From the NCBI RefSeq assembly GCF_004361695.1, contig NZ_SNVW01000001.1:531170-595169 (forward strand): a stretch of DNA of 64,000 nt, given 5' to 3'. The notes below the pieces were generated by a model, which ran no database searches, was not told the origin of the DNA, and was given only the letters and a program-made list of their open reading frames with translations. This document shows positions 57,208 to 64,000 of this stretch, piece by piece (within the stretch, counting starts at the first letter, position 1; each line of letters begins with the position of its first letter). The stretch is from Curtobacterium flaccumfaciens (GTDB lineage: Bacteria > Actinomycetota > Actinomycetes > Actinomycetales > Microbacteriaceae). The position numbers and the translations under genes were made by a program.

Positions 57208-57233
57208 CGCACGGTGCCCCTTCGCACCGTGCG
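57208..57233. terminator. Ten-base-pair hairpin between convergent genes
   Basis: CGCACGGTGC (57208-57217) and GCACCGTGCG (57224-57233) are perfect arms with a six-base loop. They lie between doxX and the convergent oxidoreductase gene. Confidence 0.7.
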
Positions 57234-57268
57234 GGGCCCGCACCCGCCCCCGCTCACGTGCTGCGAGG

Positions 57269-58390
57269 TCAGGCGCCGCCCAGCGCGTCCATCACCTGCC
57301 GGGCGATCCGCCGCCCCGCACGATTCGCCCCGATCGTCGAGGCCTGCGGCCCGTACCCGGCGAGGAACAGCCGCGGCTCGTCGACCGACCGACCGTCCTC
57401 GACGACGATCCCGCCCGCCGCGGTGCGCAGGTGCAGCGGGGCGAGGTGCCGCAGGTCGGCCCGGAAGCCCGTCGCCCAGATCACCGCGTCGGCGTGCACG
57501 TGCTCGCCGTCGGCCGTCACGACCCCGGTCTCGTCGAGCCGGACGAAGACGGGCGAGTCGCGGAGGACCCCGCTGTCGATCCCGGCCCGGATGCGTCGTG
57601 ACACGGGGACACCGGTGCCGCTGACGATGCTCGGCAGGGTCTCACCGGCAAGGGCGGCCCGGTCCTGCTCGTCGACGGCCGCCACCGCGGACTCGACGTC
57701 GAGTGCCCCCGACTCCGACCACTCCACCGGGCGTCGGGTGAACCACCGCGTCCGCGCCGCGACCCCGTCCAGCTCGAGCAGGAAGCCGATCGCGCTCGTG
57801 CCACCGCCGACCACGACGACGTCCTGCCCGGCGAACTCGGCGGCCGTGCGGTACTCGGTCGTGTCGAGCTGCCGGCCGCGGAAAACGTCGCGACCGGGGT
57901 ACCAGGGCACGAACGGGGTGCCCCACGTGCCGGAGGCGTTCACCACGACGTCGGCCGCGATCCGGCTCGGGTGACCGTCGGCGGTCTGCATCGTGACGCA
58001 GAGCCCGGCCGCGCCGCCGTCGATGCGTGAAACGGACGACACCGCGACCGGTCGCCGGACCCGCAGGTCGTAGTGCTGCTCGAAGCGGCGGTAGTACTCG
58101 CCGACGACGTCACGCGCGGGCCTGGCACGGTCGGCGTCGTCGAAGCGCAGGCCCATCGCGTTCATCCCGGGCAGGTCGTGCACCCGGTGCGCTGCGCCGA
58201 GCCGGAGCGCCTCCCAGCGGAACTGCCACGCCCCGCCGGTGCTCGGAGCACGGTCGAGGAGCACCAGGTCGCTCCCCGGCGTCAGACCGAGCCGACGCAG
58301 GTGGTATCCCACGGAGAGACCGGCTTGTCCGGCCCCGATCACCACCACCCGGGCGTGCTGATCGACTGGGTCCAGGGCGTCGTCTGTCAT
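57269..58390 (-). CDS. FAD-dependent oxidoreductase, flavin-monooxygenase-like
   Basis: A 373-aa protein. The N-terminal FAD loop is VVVIGAGQAGLSVGYHLRRLG, and a second nucleotide-binding loop VVVVGGGTSAIGFLLEL lies in the middle. VIWATGFRADLRHL is the family's ATG motif, and FLAGYGPQASTIGANRAGRRI closes the FAD site. This is the YhhW/CzcO-like monooxygenase group, used for small-molecule or thioether oxidation. The substrate is not known. The ATG at 58388-58390 follows CAGAAT (minus strand, 58398-58403) by seven bases. Confidence 0.85.
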   Translation of the reverse strand: MTDDALDPVDQHARVVVIGAGQAGLSVGYHLRRLGLTPGSDLVLLDRAPSTGGAWQFRWEALRLGAAHRVHDLPGMNAMGLRFDDADRARPARDVVGEYYRRFEQHYDLRVRRPVAVSSVSRIDGGAAGLCVTMQTADGHPSRIAADVVVNASGTWGTPFVPWYPGRDVFRGRQLDTTEYRTAAEFAGQDVVVVGGGTSAIGFLLELDGVAARTRWFTRRPVEWSESGALDVESAVAAVDEQDRAALAGETLPSIVSGTGVPVSRRIRAGIDSGVLRDSPVFVRLDETGVVTADGEHVHADAVIWATGFRADLRHLAPLHLRTAAGGIVVEDGRSVDEPRLFLAGYGPQASTIGANRAGRRIARQVMDALGGA

Positions 58391-58548
58391 CACTTCGATT
58401 CTGCTGGGGGCGGGGCCGTCGCGGCGACGTCCAGATCGGGGTACATGGTAGAGTGATCGGCAGATTTCCAACCACGAAACCGTTCGGTTCCCCGGGTGAC
58501 TCCTCGCCCGCCAGGACCGGACCAGAGCCGATCACGAGGGGGTCACGC

Positions 58549-58770
58549 ATGGGGCGCGGCCGTCAGAAGGCAAAGCACACCAAGGTCGCCCGGGAGCTGA
58601 AGTACTTCAGCCCGGAGACGAACTACGGTGCGCTCGAACGCGAGCTCTCCGCCGGGCAGCACTCGGACGAGAACTCCTACGTCGACCGCTGGGCAGACCA
58701 ATACGGTGATGACCAGCTCGAAGAGGACGACGAGTTCGAACCACAACAGGACCAGAACAAGTCCGCCTGA
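58549..58770 (+). CDS. DUF3073-family protein
   Basis: A 73-aa protein matching DUF3073 closely: MGRGRQKAKHTKVARELKYF at the start, then a YVDRWADQYGDD region and an acidic end. It is a small, widespread actinobacterial protein of unknown function, probably cytoplasmic and perhaps nucleic-acid-associated given the basic head. A leader of about 90 bases precedes it. TAGAGT (58447-58452) is a possible -10 element, and GAGGGGG before the ATG is a ribosome site. Confidence 0.92.
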   Translation: MGRGRQKAKHTKVARELKYFSPETNYGALERELSAGQHSDENSYVDRWADQYGDDQLEEDDEFEPQQDQNKSA

Positions 58771-58786
58771 CCCCGGCTCACCGTCG

Positions 58787-58816
58787 ACGCCGCGCGCCAC
58801 TTCGGCAGCGCGGCGT
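58787..58816 (+). terminator. Hairpin after the DUF3073 gene
   Basis: ACGCCGCGC (58787-58795) and GCGCGGCGT (58808-58816) are perfect arms with a 12-base loop, 16 bases after the stop and followed by TCTCGTGTG. Confidence 0.65.
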
Positions 58817-58960
58817 TCTCGTGTGTGCGGCGTGCTCGTGTGTGCTGCGTTCTCGTGTGTGCGGCGCACCGTCGCCATCAGGCTGGGCTTCCGGCCGATC
58901 CACCATGACCGCCCCCGCAGCGCGACGGAGCCGGACCGGACCGGACCGGACCGGACCATG
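58817..58960. repeat. TCTCGTGTGTGCGGCG and GGACC short tandem repeats
   Basis: Between the DUF3073 hairpin and the acyltransferase gene, three CTCGTGTGTGC units (about 58818-58863) are followed by five GGACC units (about 58934-58959). The remainder of 58771-58996 has no gene-like frame. Confidence 0.7.
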
Positions 58961-58996
58961 GTCTCGCGGCGCTCGGCTCGGGCCGCGACCAGACCC

Positions 58997-61114
58997 TCAG
59001 TGCTCGTCGCTCACCAACGCCTCTCGCAGCAGCGCGCTCATCGAGCGTGCCGTCCGAGCCGTGAGGTGCGACCGATCAGCGCGCACGAGCGTGTCCCCGA
59101 TGAACGCCGGGCACACTCCGTCAGCGTCACAGAACCACGGCGTCACGTCCACGCACTCGACATCGCCGCCGACGCAGCTCGCCCGGACTTCGTCCCGCGG
59201 CAGCTCGGTCTCGCACCGTTCCGGACCGCCGACCCGCACGGCGCAGTCGCTCGTGTGCGCACCGTGCGGCGACGGTCCGAGCACGACGACACGGTCGGCG
59301 AGCCGCCGGTACTGGTCGACACCGTCCGACACCGCGGCGCTCCACTGGCGGGCAAAGGCCGCTCGTCGTTCGGACGGGAGCTGGCGGACCCGCTCGCTCC
59401 AGGTCTCCCCGCCGGCAGAGAGGACGACCAGGTCGGCCTCGGCTCCGGCCGCCAATGCCAGCCCGGCCTGCCGTGACGTGGAGCACGTGGAGGACGGTGC
59501 ATCTCGGGCTGCGGGGACGGCGAACGGCGAGCAGGCAGAGAACGCCAGGGTCCGGACGCGCCACCCGAGCGGGACGAGGGCGTCGACCACCCCTGGCGCC
59601 CACGCCGTCGCGGTCGAGTCTCCGATGAGCAAGGCGGTGTGCGCGGCGGTCGCCGGCCCGGCATCGCACGGGAGCGCTTCAGCGAGGACGGTTCCGTCCG
59701 GGTACCGACAGCCGGCGACTTCGTCGAACTCATCGGCGATCGTCGTCGTGAAGGCCCGGTCGAGCGACGGCTCGAGGGCACTCGGCCATCGCGGTGCTGC
59801 CAGGGCCGCGTCGACGGCACGGCGCACTTCGACGTCGTCGGCCCACTCCCGCGTCGGCGACGGACGGACATCCCCCACGACCGCGGCCACCGCGGCCGTC
59901 AACCGGGCACTCCCCGGAGACGGGACCGCCGCCGATGCGCCGATGAGCACGAGGAACACGGCTGTGATCGCTGCGGCTCGGATTGTCCGGCGCCGCGACG
60001 AGCGCCGCAGCGCCAGCACGGCTCGGAGCGGCCGGTGTCCGCCCGCGGTCCAGCCCCGCAGCCAGCCGCTGCGCAGCACAGGCGTCTCGATCCACCGCGA
60101 CGTGAGGTCGGCGAGCAGGACGGAGAGCGCCGCCGCCACGACGAGGACCGTGGTGGACCGACCGTAGGCGACCGGGAGCAGGATCGCCACCGGGAAGTGC
60201 CAGAGGTAGAGCGGGTACGAGATCCGACCGAGGTACCGCGTCGGCGGGATGGTCAGGAGTCGACGGGGCACGCCTCCGTGGATGCCGAACGTGACGAAGA
60301 GCGCCGCGCCGAGCACGCTCGGGACCGCACCAGGCCAGGGGAACCCGATCGACGGATCGAGCCAGAACGCCGACCCGACGAGTACCAGGAACCCCGCGGA
60401 CCCGACCGCGGTCCGGACACGGACGTCGATGCGGTCGATCGAGGCAGCAAGGGCTCCGCCGATGATCCCGGGGATGAACTCCCAGCTCCGGGCGACGGTG
60501 TCGAAGTACGCGGCGTCCGGCGCGCTGGCCGTGCGCCATGCCGAGTAGACCGCGGTGAGGACGAGCGCGACGGCCGCGACCGCCACGACGCGGGCGACGA
60601 TCCGACGGCGAGCGCCCGAGCGGACCCGCAGGGTCGCCAGGACGACGAGCAGGGGCCACACGAGGTAGAACTGCTCCTCCACCGAGAGCGACCAGGTGTG
60701 CTCGAGCGGGGAGGGAGTCCCGCTCGGCTCGAGGTAGGAGTGCTGCTCGGCGATGAAGTGCCAGTTGGCGACGAGGCCGAGCGCGCTCATGCCGTCCCCG
60801 GCGACGACGATGGCCCGCGGAAGGTACCAGATGAGCGACGAGACCAGCACCGTGGCCACGATCACGACGATGGCCACCGGAGCGATGCGTCGGACCCGTT
60901 TGGCGATGAACGCGACCATCGACACCCGCCCCGTGCGCGTCCGCTCGTCGACGAGCTGCCGCGTGATCAGGTACCCGGAGATCACGAAGAACAGATCGAT
61001 GCCCACCGGCCCGCCGATGGGCACGCCCCACAGGTGGTAGACGACGATCAGTGCCGCGAACCATCCTCGCGCTGCGAGGATGTCGTCACGGAAGTCGGTG
61101 GAACGGTTGCGCAC
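58997..61114 (-). CDS. OafA/YrhL-type acyltransferase 3 with C-terminal SGNH domain
   Basis: A 705-aa membrane protein. Residues about 1-390 are the ten-helix acyltransferase 3 domain. DLFFVISGYLITRQL and HTWSLSVEEQFYLVWPLL carry the conserved arginine/histidine and SVEEQFY signatures. After a further helix, an exported SGNH-like domain begins at LLIGDSTATAW (nucleophile serine) and ends with DRSHLTARTARSM (Asp and His). Such OafB-like proteins acetylate surface polysaccharide or peptidoglycan. TACTGT (minus strand, 61121-61126) ends six bases before the GTG at 61112-61114. The acceptor polymer is not known. Confidence 0.92.
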   Translation of the reverse strand: MRNRSTDFRDDILAARGWFAALIVVYHLWGVPIGGPVGIDLFFVISGYLITRQLVDERTRTGRVSMVAFIAKRVRRIAPVAIVVIVATVLVSSLIWYLPRAIVVAGDGMSALGLVANWHFIAEQHSYLEPSGTPSPLEHTWSLSVEEQFYLVWPLLVVLATLRVRSGARRRIVARVVAVAAVALVLTAVYSAWRTASAPDAAYFDTVARSWEFIPGIIGGALAASIDRIDVRVRTAVGSAGFLVLVGSAFWLDPSIGFPWPGAVPSVLGAALFVTFGIHGGVPRRLLTIPPTRYLGRISYPLYLWHFPVAILLPVAYGRSTTVLVVAAALSVLLADLTSRWIETPVLRSGWLRGWTAGGHRPLRAVLALRRSSRRRTIRAAAITAVFLVLIGASAAVPSPGSARLTAAVAAVVGDVRPSPTREWADDVEVRRAVDAALAAPRWPSALEPSLDRAFTTTIADEFDEVAGCRYPDGTVLAEALPCDAGPATAAHTALLIGDSTATAWAPGVVDALVPLGWRVRTLAFSACSPFAVPAARDAPSSTCSTSRQAGLALAAGAEADLVVLSAGGETWSERVRQLPSERRAAFARQWSAAVSDGVDQYRRLADRVVVLGPSPHGAHTSDCAVRVGGPERCETELPRDEVRASCVGGDVECVDVTPWFCDADGVCPAFIGDTLVRADRSHLTARTARSMSALLREALVSDEH

Positions 61115-61174
61115 ACGAGAACAGTACCGACCAATACATCACGTACAGAATCTTCTGTACACAACATGTGGAAA

Positions 61175-62278
61175 TCAGCTTGCGTAGGCCCCCACGAGCC
61201 GCACCGCGCCGCCGTCCACGCCCTTCGCGCCTTGCTCGAACCCGTCGAGGTCCCGAGCGGACGTCGCGATCGTCCCGACGCTCCACGACGCGAGCCCCGC
61301 GGCGCCGAGCGACGCGATGACGTCCGACGCGGCAGCGGCCGAGACGACGGCGAACATGCCGATGCCGAGGTTCCACGTGCCCTCGGTGTCCTCGATCGGG
61401 GTCCCCGCCATGTCGGCGAGCACCCGGAACACGGGCAGGGGCTCCCACGTGGAGCGGTCGACCTCGACCCAGGACCCGACCGGCAGCACGCGTGCCAGGT
61501 TCGCCGCGATGCCACCACCCGTGACGTGCGAGAGCGAGTGCACGGCGCCCGGGTGCTGCTCGATGAGCGACAGCAGCGGTGTCGTGTAGAGGCGCGTCGG
61601 CTCGAGCAGGGCTTCCCCCACCGAGACGCCCGCGCCGCCGAGCTCGGGCAGCGAGTCCGTGTACCCGACGCCGCGCTGGCCCAGGATGTGGCGGACGAGG
61701 GAGTACCCGTTCGAGTGCAGCCCCGAGGACGCGATCGCCACGACGACGTCGCCGTCCTGCACGAGGTGCGCACCGAGCTGCGACCCGGCCTCGACCGCGC
61801 CCACGGCTGCACCGGCCACGTCGTAGTCGTCCGGCCCGAGGAGTCCCGGGTGCTCGGCCGTCTCGCCACCGACCAGCGCCGTGCCGGTGTCGGCGCAGCC
61901 GCGGGCGATCCCGGCGACGATGTCGGCGATGCGCGCGGGCACGACCCGGCCGCAGGCGATGTAGTCCGTCATGAAGAGCGGCTTCGCACCCACCACGACG
62001 ATGTCGTCGACGACCATGCCGACGAGGTCCTGCCCGATGGTGTCGTGCTTGTCGATCGCCTGCGCGATCGCGACCTTCGTGCCGACGCCGTCGGTCGAGG
62101 TCGCGAGCAGGGGACGTTCGAAGTCCTTCAGGAACGAGACGTCGTACAGTCCGGCGAAACCACCGACACCGCCCAGCACGGACGTGTTGTGGGTCGCCGC
62201 GACGGCGGACTTCATGAGCTCGACCGCGAGGTCACCGGCAGCGGTGTCGACGCCGGCCTCTGCGTACGGGTTGGGCAT
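61175..62278 (-). CDS. purM: Phosphoribosylformylglycinamidine cyclo-ligase (AIR synthetase)
   Basis: A 367-aa purine-biosynthesis enzyme that closes FGAM to AIR using ATP. YAEAGVDTAAGD, ATSTDGVGTKVAIA, GQDLVGMVVDDIVVVGAKPLF, LVGGETAEHPG and SHVTGGGIAANLARVLP are the expected PurM blocks in order. The ATG at 62276-62278 has GGAGGA seven bases upstream. It is divergent from purF across 72 bases, although the two catalyse steps of the same pathway. Confidence 0.95.
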   Translation of the reverse strand: MPNPYAEAGVDTAAGDLAVELMKSAVAATHNTSVLGGVGGFAGLYDVSFLKDFERPLLATSTDGVGTKVAIAQAIDKHDTIGQDLVGMVVDDIVVVGAKPLFMTDYIACGRVVPARIADIVAGIARGCADTGTALVGGETAEHPGLLGPDDYDVAGAAVGAVEAGSQLGAHLVQDGDVVVAIASSGLHSNGYSLVRHILGQRGVGYTDSLPELGGAGVSVGEALLEPTRLYTTPLLSLIEQHPGAVHSLSHVTGGGIAANLARVLPVGSWVEVDRSTWEPLPVFRVLADMAGTPIEDTEGTWNLGIGMFAVVSAAAASDVIASLGAAGLASWSVGTIATSARDLDGFEQGAKGVDGGAVRLVGAYAS

Positions 62279-62324
62279 GCGTAGTCCTCCGCTAGGGCAT
62301 GGCAGACTTGTTCGGTACCACCCG

Positions 62325-62334
62325 ATTCTACGGT
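62325..62334. promoter_or_regulatory. Overlapping divergent -10 elements of purM and purF
   Basis: TACGGT (62329-62334, plus) and TAGAAT (62325-62330, minus) share two bases. CTTGTT at 62307-62312 is a possible purF -35 element. The two promoters cannot be used by polymerase at the same time, which may balance purM and purF expression. Confidence 0.4.
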
Positions 62335-62350
62335 CTGGAGCACACCGCGA

Positions 62351-63808
62351 ATGTGCGGCATCGTCGGCCTCGTTGCGCAGGGGCCCGCAAACCAATCCAT
62401 CTACGACGCTCTGCTCCTCCTGCAACACCGGGGACAGGACTCGACGGGCATCGCCACGGTCGAGGGTCACATCCACCACATGCACAAGACCCGTGGTCAC
62501 GTGCGGGAGTCCTTCCGCACCCGTGACATGCGTGCCCTCCTCGGCACGATGGGACTCGGGCACGTCCGGTACGCCACGAAGGGTGCCGCCAGCAACGAGG
62601 AAGAAGCCCAGCCGTTCTACGTGAACGCGCCCTACGGCATCGTCCTCGTGCACAACGGGAACCTGACGAACACGCGGGAACTGACGCGTGAGCTCTTCGA
62701 CATCGACCGTCGGCACCTCAACACGTCGAGCGACACCGAGCTGCTGGTGAACGTGCTCGCGCACGAGCTCCAGGGCCAGGTGCGCGGCAAGGACCTCGAC
62801 CCCGGGCAGGTGTTCGACGCCGTCGAGCGCGTGCACGAGCGGGTCGAGGGCTCGTACGCCGCGATCGCGACCATCGCCGGGCACGGTCTGCTGGCGTTCC
62901 GCGACCCGTTCGGCATCCGGCCGCTCATCCTCGGGCACAAGTTCGACGACGCCGGCAAGTCCGAGTGGGTCGTCGCGTCCGAGTCGCTCGTGCTCGAGTC
63001 CGGCGGCTACGAGATCGTCCGCGACGTCGCCCCCGGCGAGGCCGTGTTCATCGAGATGGACGGCACGATGCACGCCCGGCAGTGCGCGAGAAACCCGCGC
63101 CTGGTGCCGTGCTCGTTCGAGTACGTCTACCTCGCCCGCCCGGACTCCGTCATGAACGGCATCTCGGTGTACGACGCCCGGCTCCGGCTCGGCAACCGCC
63201 TGGCCGACACGATCGCCCAGTACGCGCCGACCGGTGACATCGACGTCGTCATGCCGATCCCGGACTCGTCACGGCCCGCGGCGATGCAGGTCGCCCGGAA
63301 GCTCGGCATCGAGTACCGCGAGGGCTTCTACAAGAACCGCTACGTCGGCCGCACGTTCATCATGCCGGGGCAGGCGGAGCGCAAGCGTTCGGTGCGCCAG
63401 AAGCTCAACGCGATGTCGTCAGAGTTCAAGGGCAAGAACATCCTCATCGTCGACGACTCGATCGTGCGCGGCACGACCAGCAAGGAGATCGTCGAGATGG
63501 CCCGGGCAGCCGGCGCGAACGAGGTCACGTTCACGAGCGCCGCTCCCCCGGTCCGCTACCCGCACGTGTACGGCATCAACATGCCGACCCGCGCGGAGCT
63601 CATCGCGCACGACCGGAAGATCCCGGAGATCAACAGGGTGCTCGGCAGCGACCACCTGATCTACCAGGAGATCGGCGACATGCGCGACGCGATCATCGAG
63701 GGGTCCGACGTCACCGACCTCGAGATGAGCTGCTTCACCGGCGAGTACGTCACGGGCACCGTGAGCCCGGAGTACCTGTCCTGGGTCGAGGCGAACCAGC
63801 TCAGCTGA
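62351..63808 (+). CDS. purF: Amidophosphoribosyltransferase
   Basis: A 485-aa enzyme of the first purine step (PRPP plus glutamine to phosphoribosylamine). The N-terminal nucleophile cysteine follows the start directly (MCGIVGLVA). The Ntn glutaminase blocks LLLLQHRGQDSTGI and GHVRYATKG follow. The PRPP-binding loop is ILIVDDSIVRGTTSKEIV in the phosphoribosyltransferase half. No propeptide precedes Cys2, unlike Bacillus PurF. The leader is short, with a TACGGT -10 element 16 bases before the ATG. No PurR-like operator is obvious. Confidence 0.97.
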   Translation: MCGIVGLVAQGPANQSIYDALLLLQHRGQDSTGIATVEGHIHHMHKTRGHVRESFRTRDMRALLGTMGLGHVRYATKGAASNEEEAQPFYVNAPYGIVLVHNGNLTNTRELTRELFDIDRRHLNTSSDTELLVNVLAHELQGQVRGKDLDPGQVFDAVERVHERVEGSYAAIATIAGHGLLAFRDPFGIRPLILGHKFDDAGKSEWVVASESLVLESGGYEIVRDVAPGEAVFIEMDGTMHARQCARNPRLVPCSFEYVYLARPDSVMNGISVYDARLRLGNRLADTIAQYAPTGDIDVVMPIPDSSRPAAMQVARKLGIEYREGFYKNRYVGRTFIMPGQAERKRSVRQKLNAMSSEFKGKNILIVDDSIVRGTTSKEIVEMARAAGANEVTFTSAAPPVRYPHVYGINMPTRAELIAHDRKIPEINRVLGSDHLIYQEIGDMRDAIIEGSDVTDLEMSCFTGEYVTGTVSPEYLSWVEANQLS

Positions 63809-63835
63809 GCGGGGGTCGCGAACGCGACCACACGA

Positions 63836-63860
63836 CGGCCTGGAGGCGCGGTGCCAGCTG
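63836..63860. repeat. Single arm of the CTGGAGGC repeat, abutting the IS end
   Basis: GGCCTGGAGGCGCGGTGCC follows the purF stop by about 30 bases. No complementary arm is present, and IS-like sequence starts at 63861. The missing arm may lie beyond the element, outside the window. Confidence 0.55.
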
Positions 63861-64000
63861 TGAACTGGTCCCGGTTTGTTGGACCGTGAAGTCAGGTTAG
63901 GCCGAGAGGGCGTGAGCTCGGTATTGAACCGGGCTCATGCCCTCGAGTCGTGCCTGGGAGCGGTCGGTGTTCCACCAGGTGATGTAGTCGTGGATCGCGG
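63861..64000. mobile_element. End of an IS3-family insertion sequence (partial)
   Basis: The sequence from 63861 starts with TGAACTGGTCCCGG, the TG-type end usual in IS3 elements, 36 bases before the transposase stop. The boundary is inferred from the change of text and the ORF end. The left end, terminal repeat match and target duplication are outside the window. Confidence 0.55.
63897..64000 (-). CDS. IS3-family transposase OrfB, C-terminal fragment (partial at window edge)
   Basis: Reading on the minus strand into the stop at 63897-63899 gives 33 residues containing DYITWWNTDRSQARLEGMSP and then QYRAHALSA. The Y-I-x-W-(W/Y)-N-x-x-R block and the G-M-S-P-x-x-Y-R end are characteristic of the C-terminus of IS3-group DDE integrase-type transposases. 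The rest of the gene is beyond the window, so intactness cannot be judged. Confidence 0.8.
   Translation of the reverse strand, partial: AIHDYITWWNTDRSQARLEGMSPVQYRAHALSA

Overview
The window is high-GC DNA (roughly 70% G+C by eye) from an actinomycete. The family content (class E sortase, DUF3072, DUF3073, DUF6507-like Esx protein, MocR-YczE pair, SipW/TasA-like pair) and the compact, divergently packed chromosome suggest Microbacteriaceae, plausibly Curtobacterium. That placement is an inference from gene content and was not checked by alignment. Almost all of it looks like ordinary chromosome. Accessory signals sit at the two ends: a polymorphic toxin locus on the left and the end of an IS3-type element on the right. 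No tRNA, rRNA or CRISPR array was seen, and no gene-free stretch exceeds 300 bases (the longest is 10699-10994).

Layout. 1-4626 (minus) is a tightly overlapping operon: an unknown 301-aa protein, a WXG100/DUF6507-like small protein, a 592-aa toxin with a C-terminal CdiA-type RNase A-like domain, and its immunity protein. Two further ORFs follow, each an in-frame join of a truncated toxin domain and an immunity domain. 4706-10698 holds phosphoglucomutase, a hypothetical gene, an esterase and a large DHA2 multidrug exporter. 10995-16512 has an orphan beta-class DNA methyltransferase, a GNAT, an AAA+ ATPase, a lipoate ligase and a monoacylglycerol-lipase-like hydrolase. 16600-25193 has PiT phosphate uptake, an SDR, a MarR-MFS operon, an alpha-E protein, a second MarR, a beta-hydroxyacid dehydrogenase and a cell-wall M23 peptidase. 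25325-36050 has PlsC, RecQ, a CPBP protease, an EamA transporter, sortase E and SbcCD. 36120-44377 has the SipW-like peptidase with a TasA-like substrate, a MarR, a DinB protein, a DEAD-box RNA helicase, PPK2 and a lipoprotein esterase. 44374-58770 has an RND exporter, the MocR-YczE pair, a DUF4097-PadR operon, a TipA-like MerR, a KimA-like permease, DoxX, an FAD oxidoreductase and DUF3073. 58997-64000 has an OafA/SGNH acyltransferase, divergent purM and purF, and the IS end.

Two window-wide patterns stand out. First, about thirty genes on both strands have a -10-like hexamer (TAnnnT or CAnnAT class) ending 6-8 nt before the chosen ATG or GTG, usually with no Shine-Dalgarno. This is the signature of leaderless transcription, and it decides several starts here. 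Second, a short repeat built on CTGGAGGC(G/A)CG recurs about fifteen times. It often forms a hairpin between genes, but it also lies in frame inside coding regions, where it lengthens linkers or sits at fusion joints.

Functionally the region mixes central metabolism (pgm, purM, purF, lplA), DNA repair (recQ, sbcCD) and surface biology (M23, sortase E, SipW/TasA, acyltransferase). It also carries several drug-efflux loci with local regulators and one interbacterial-competition locus.
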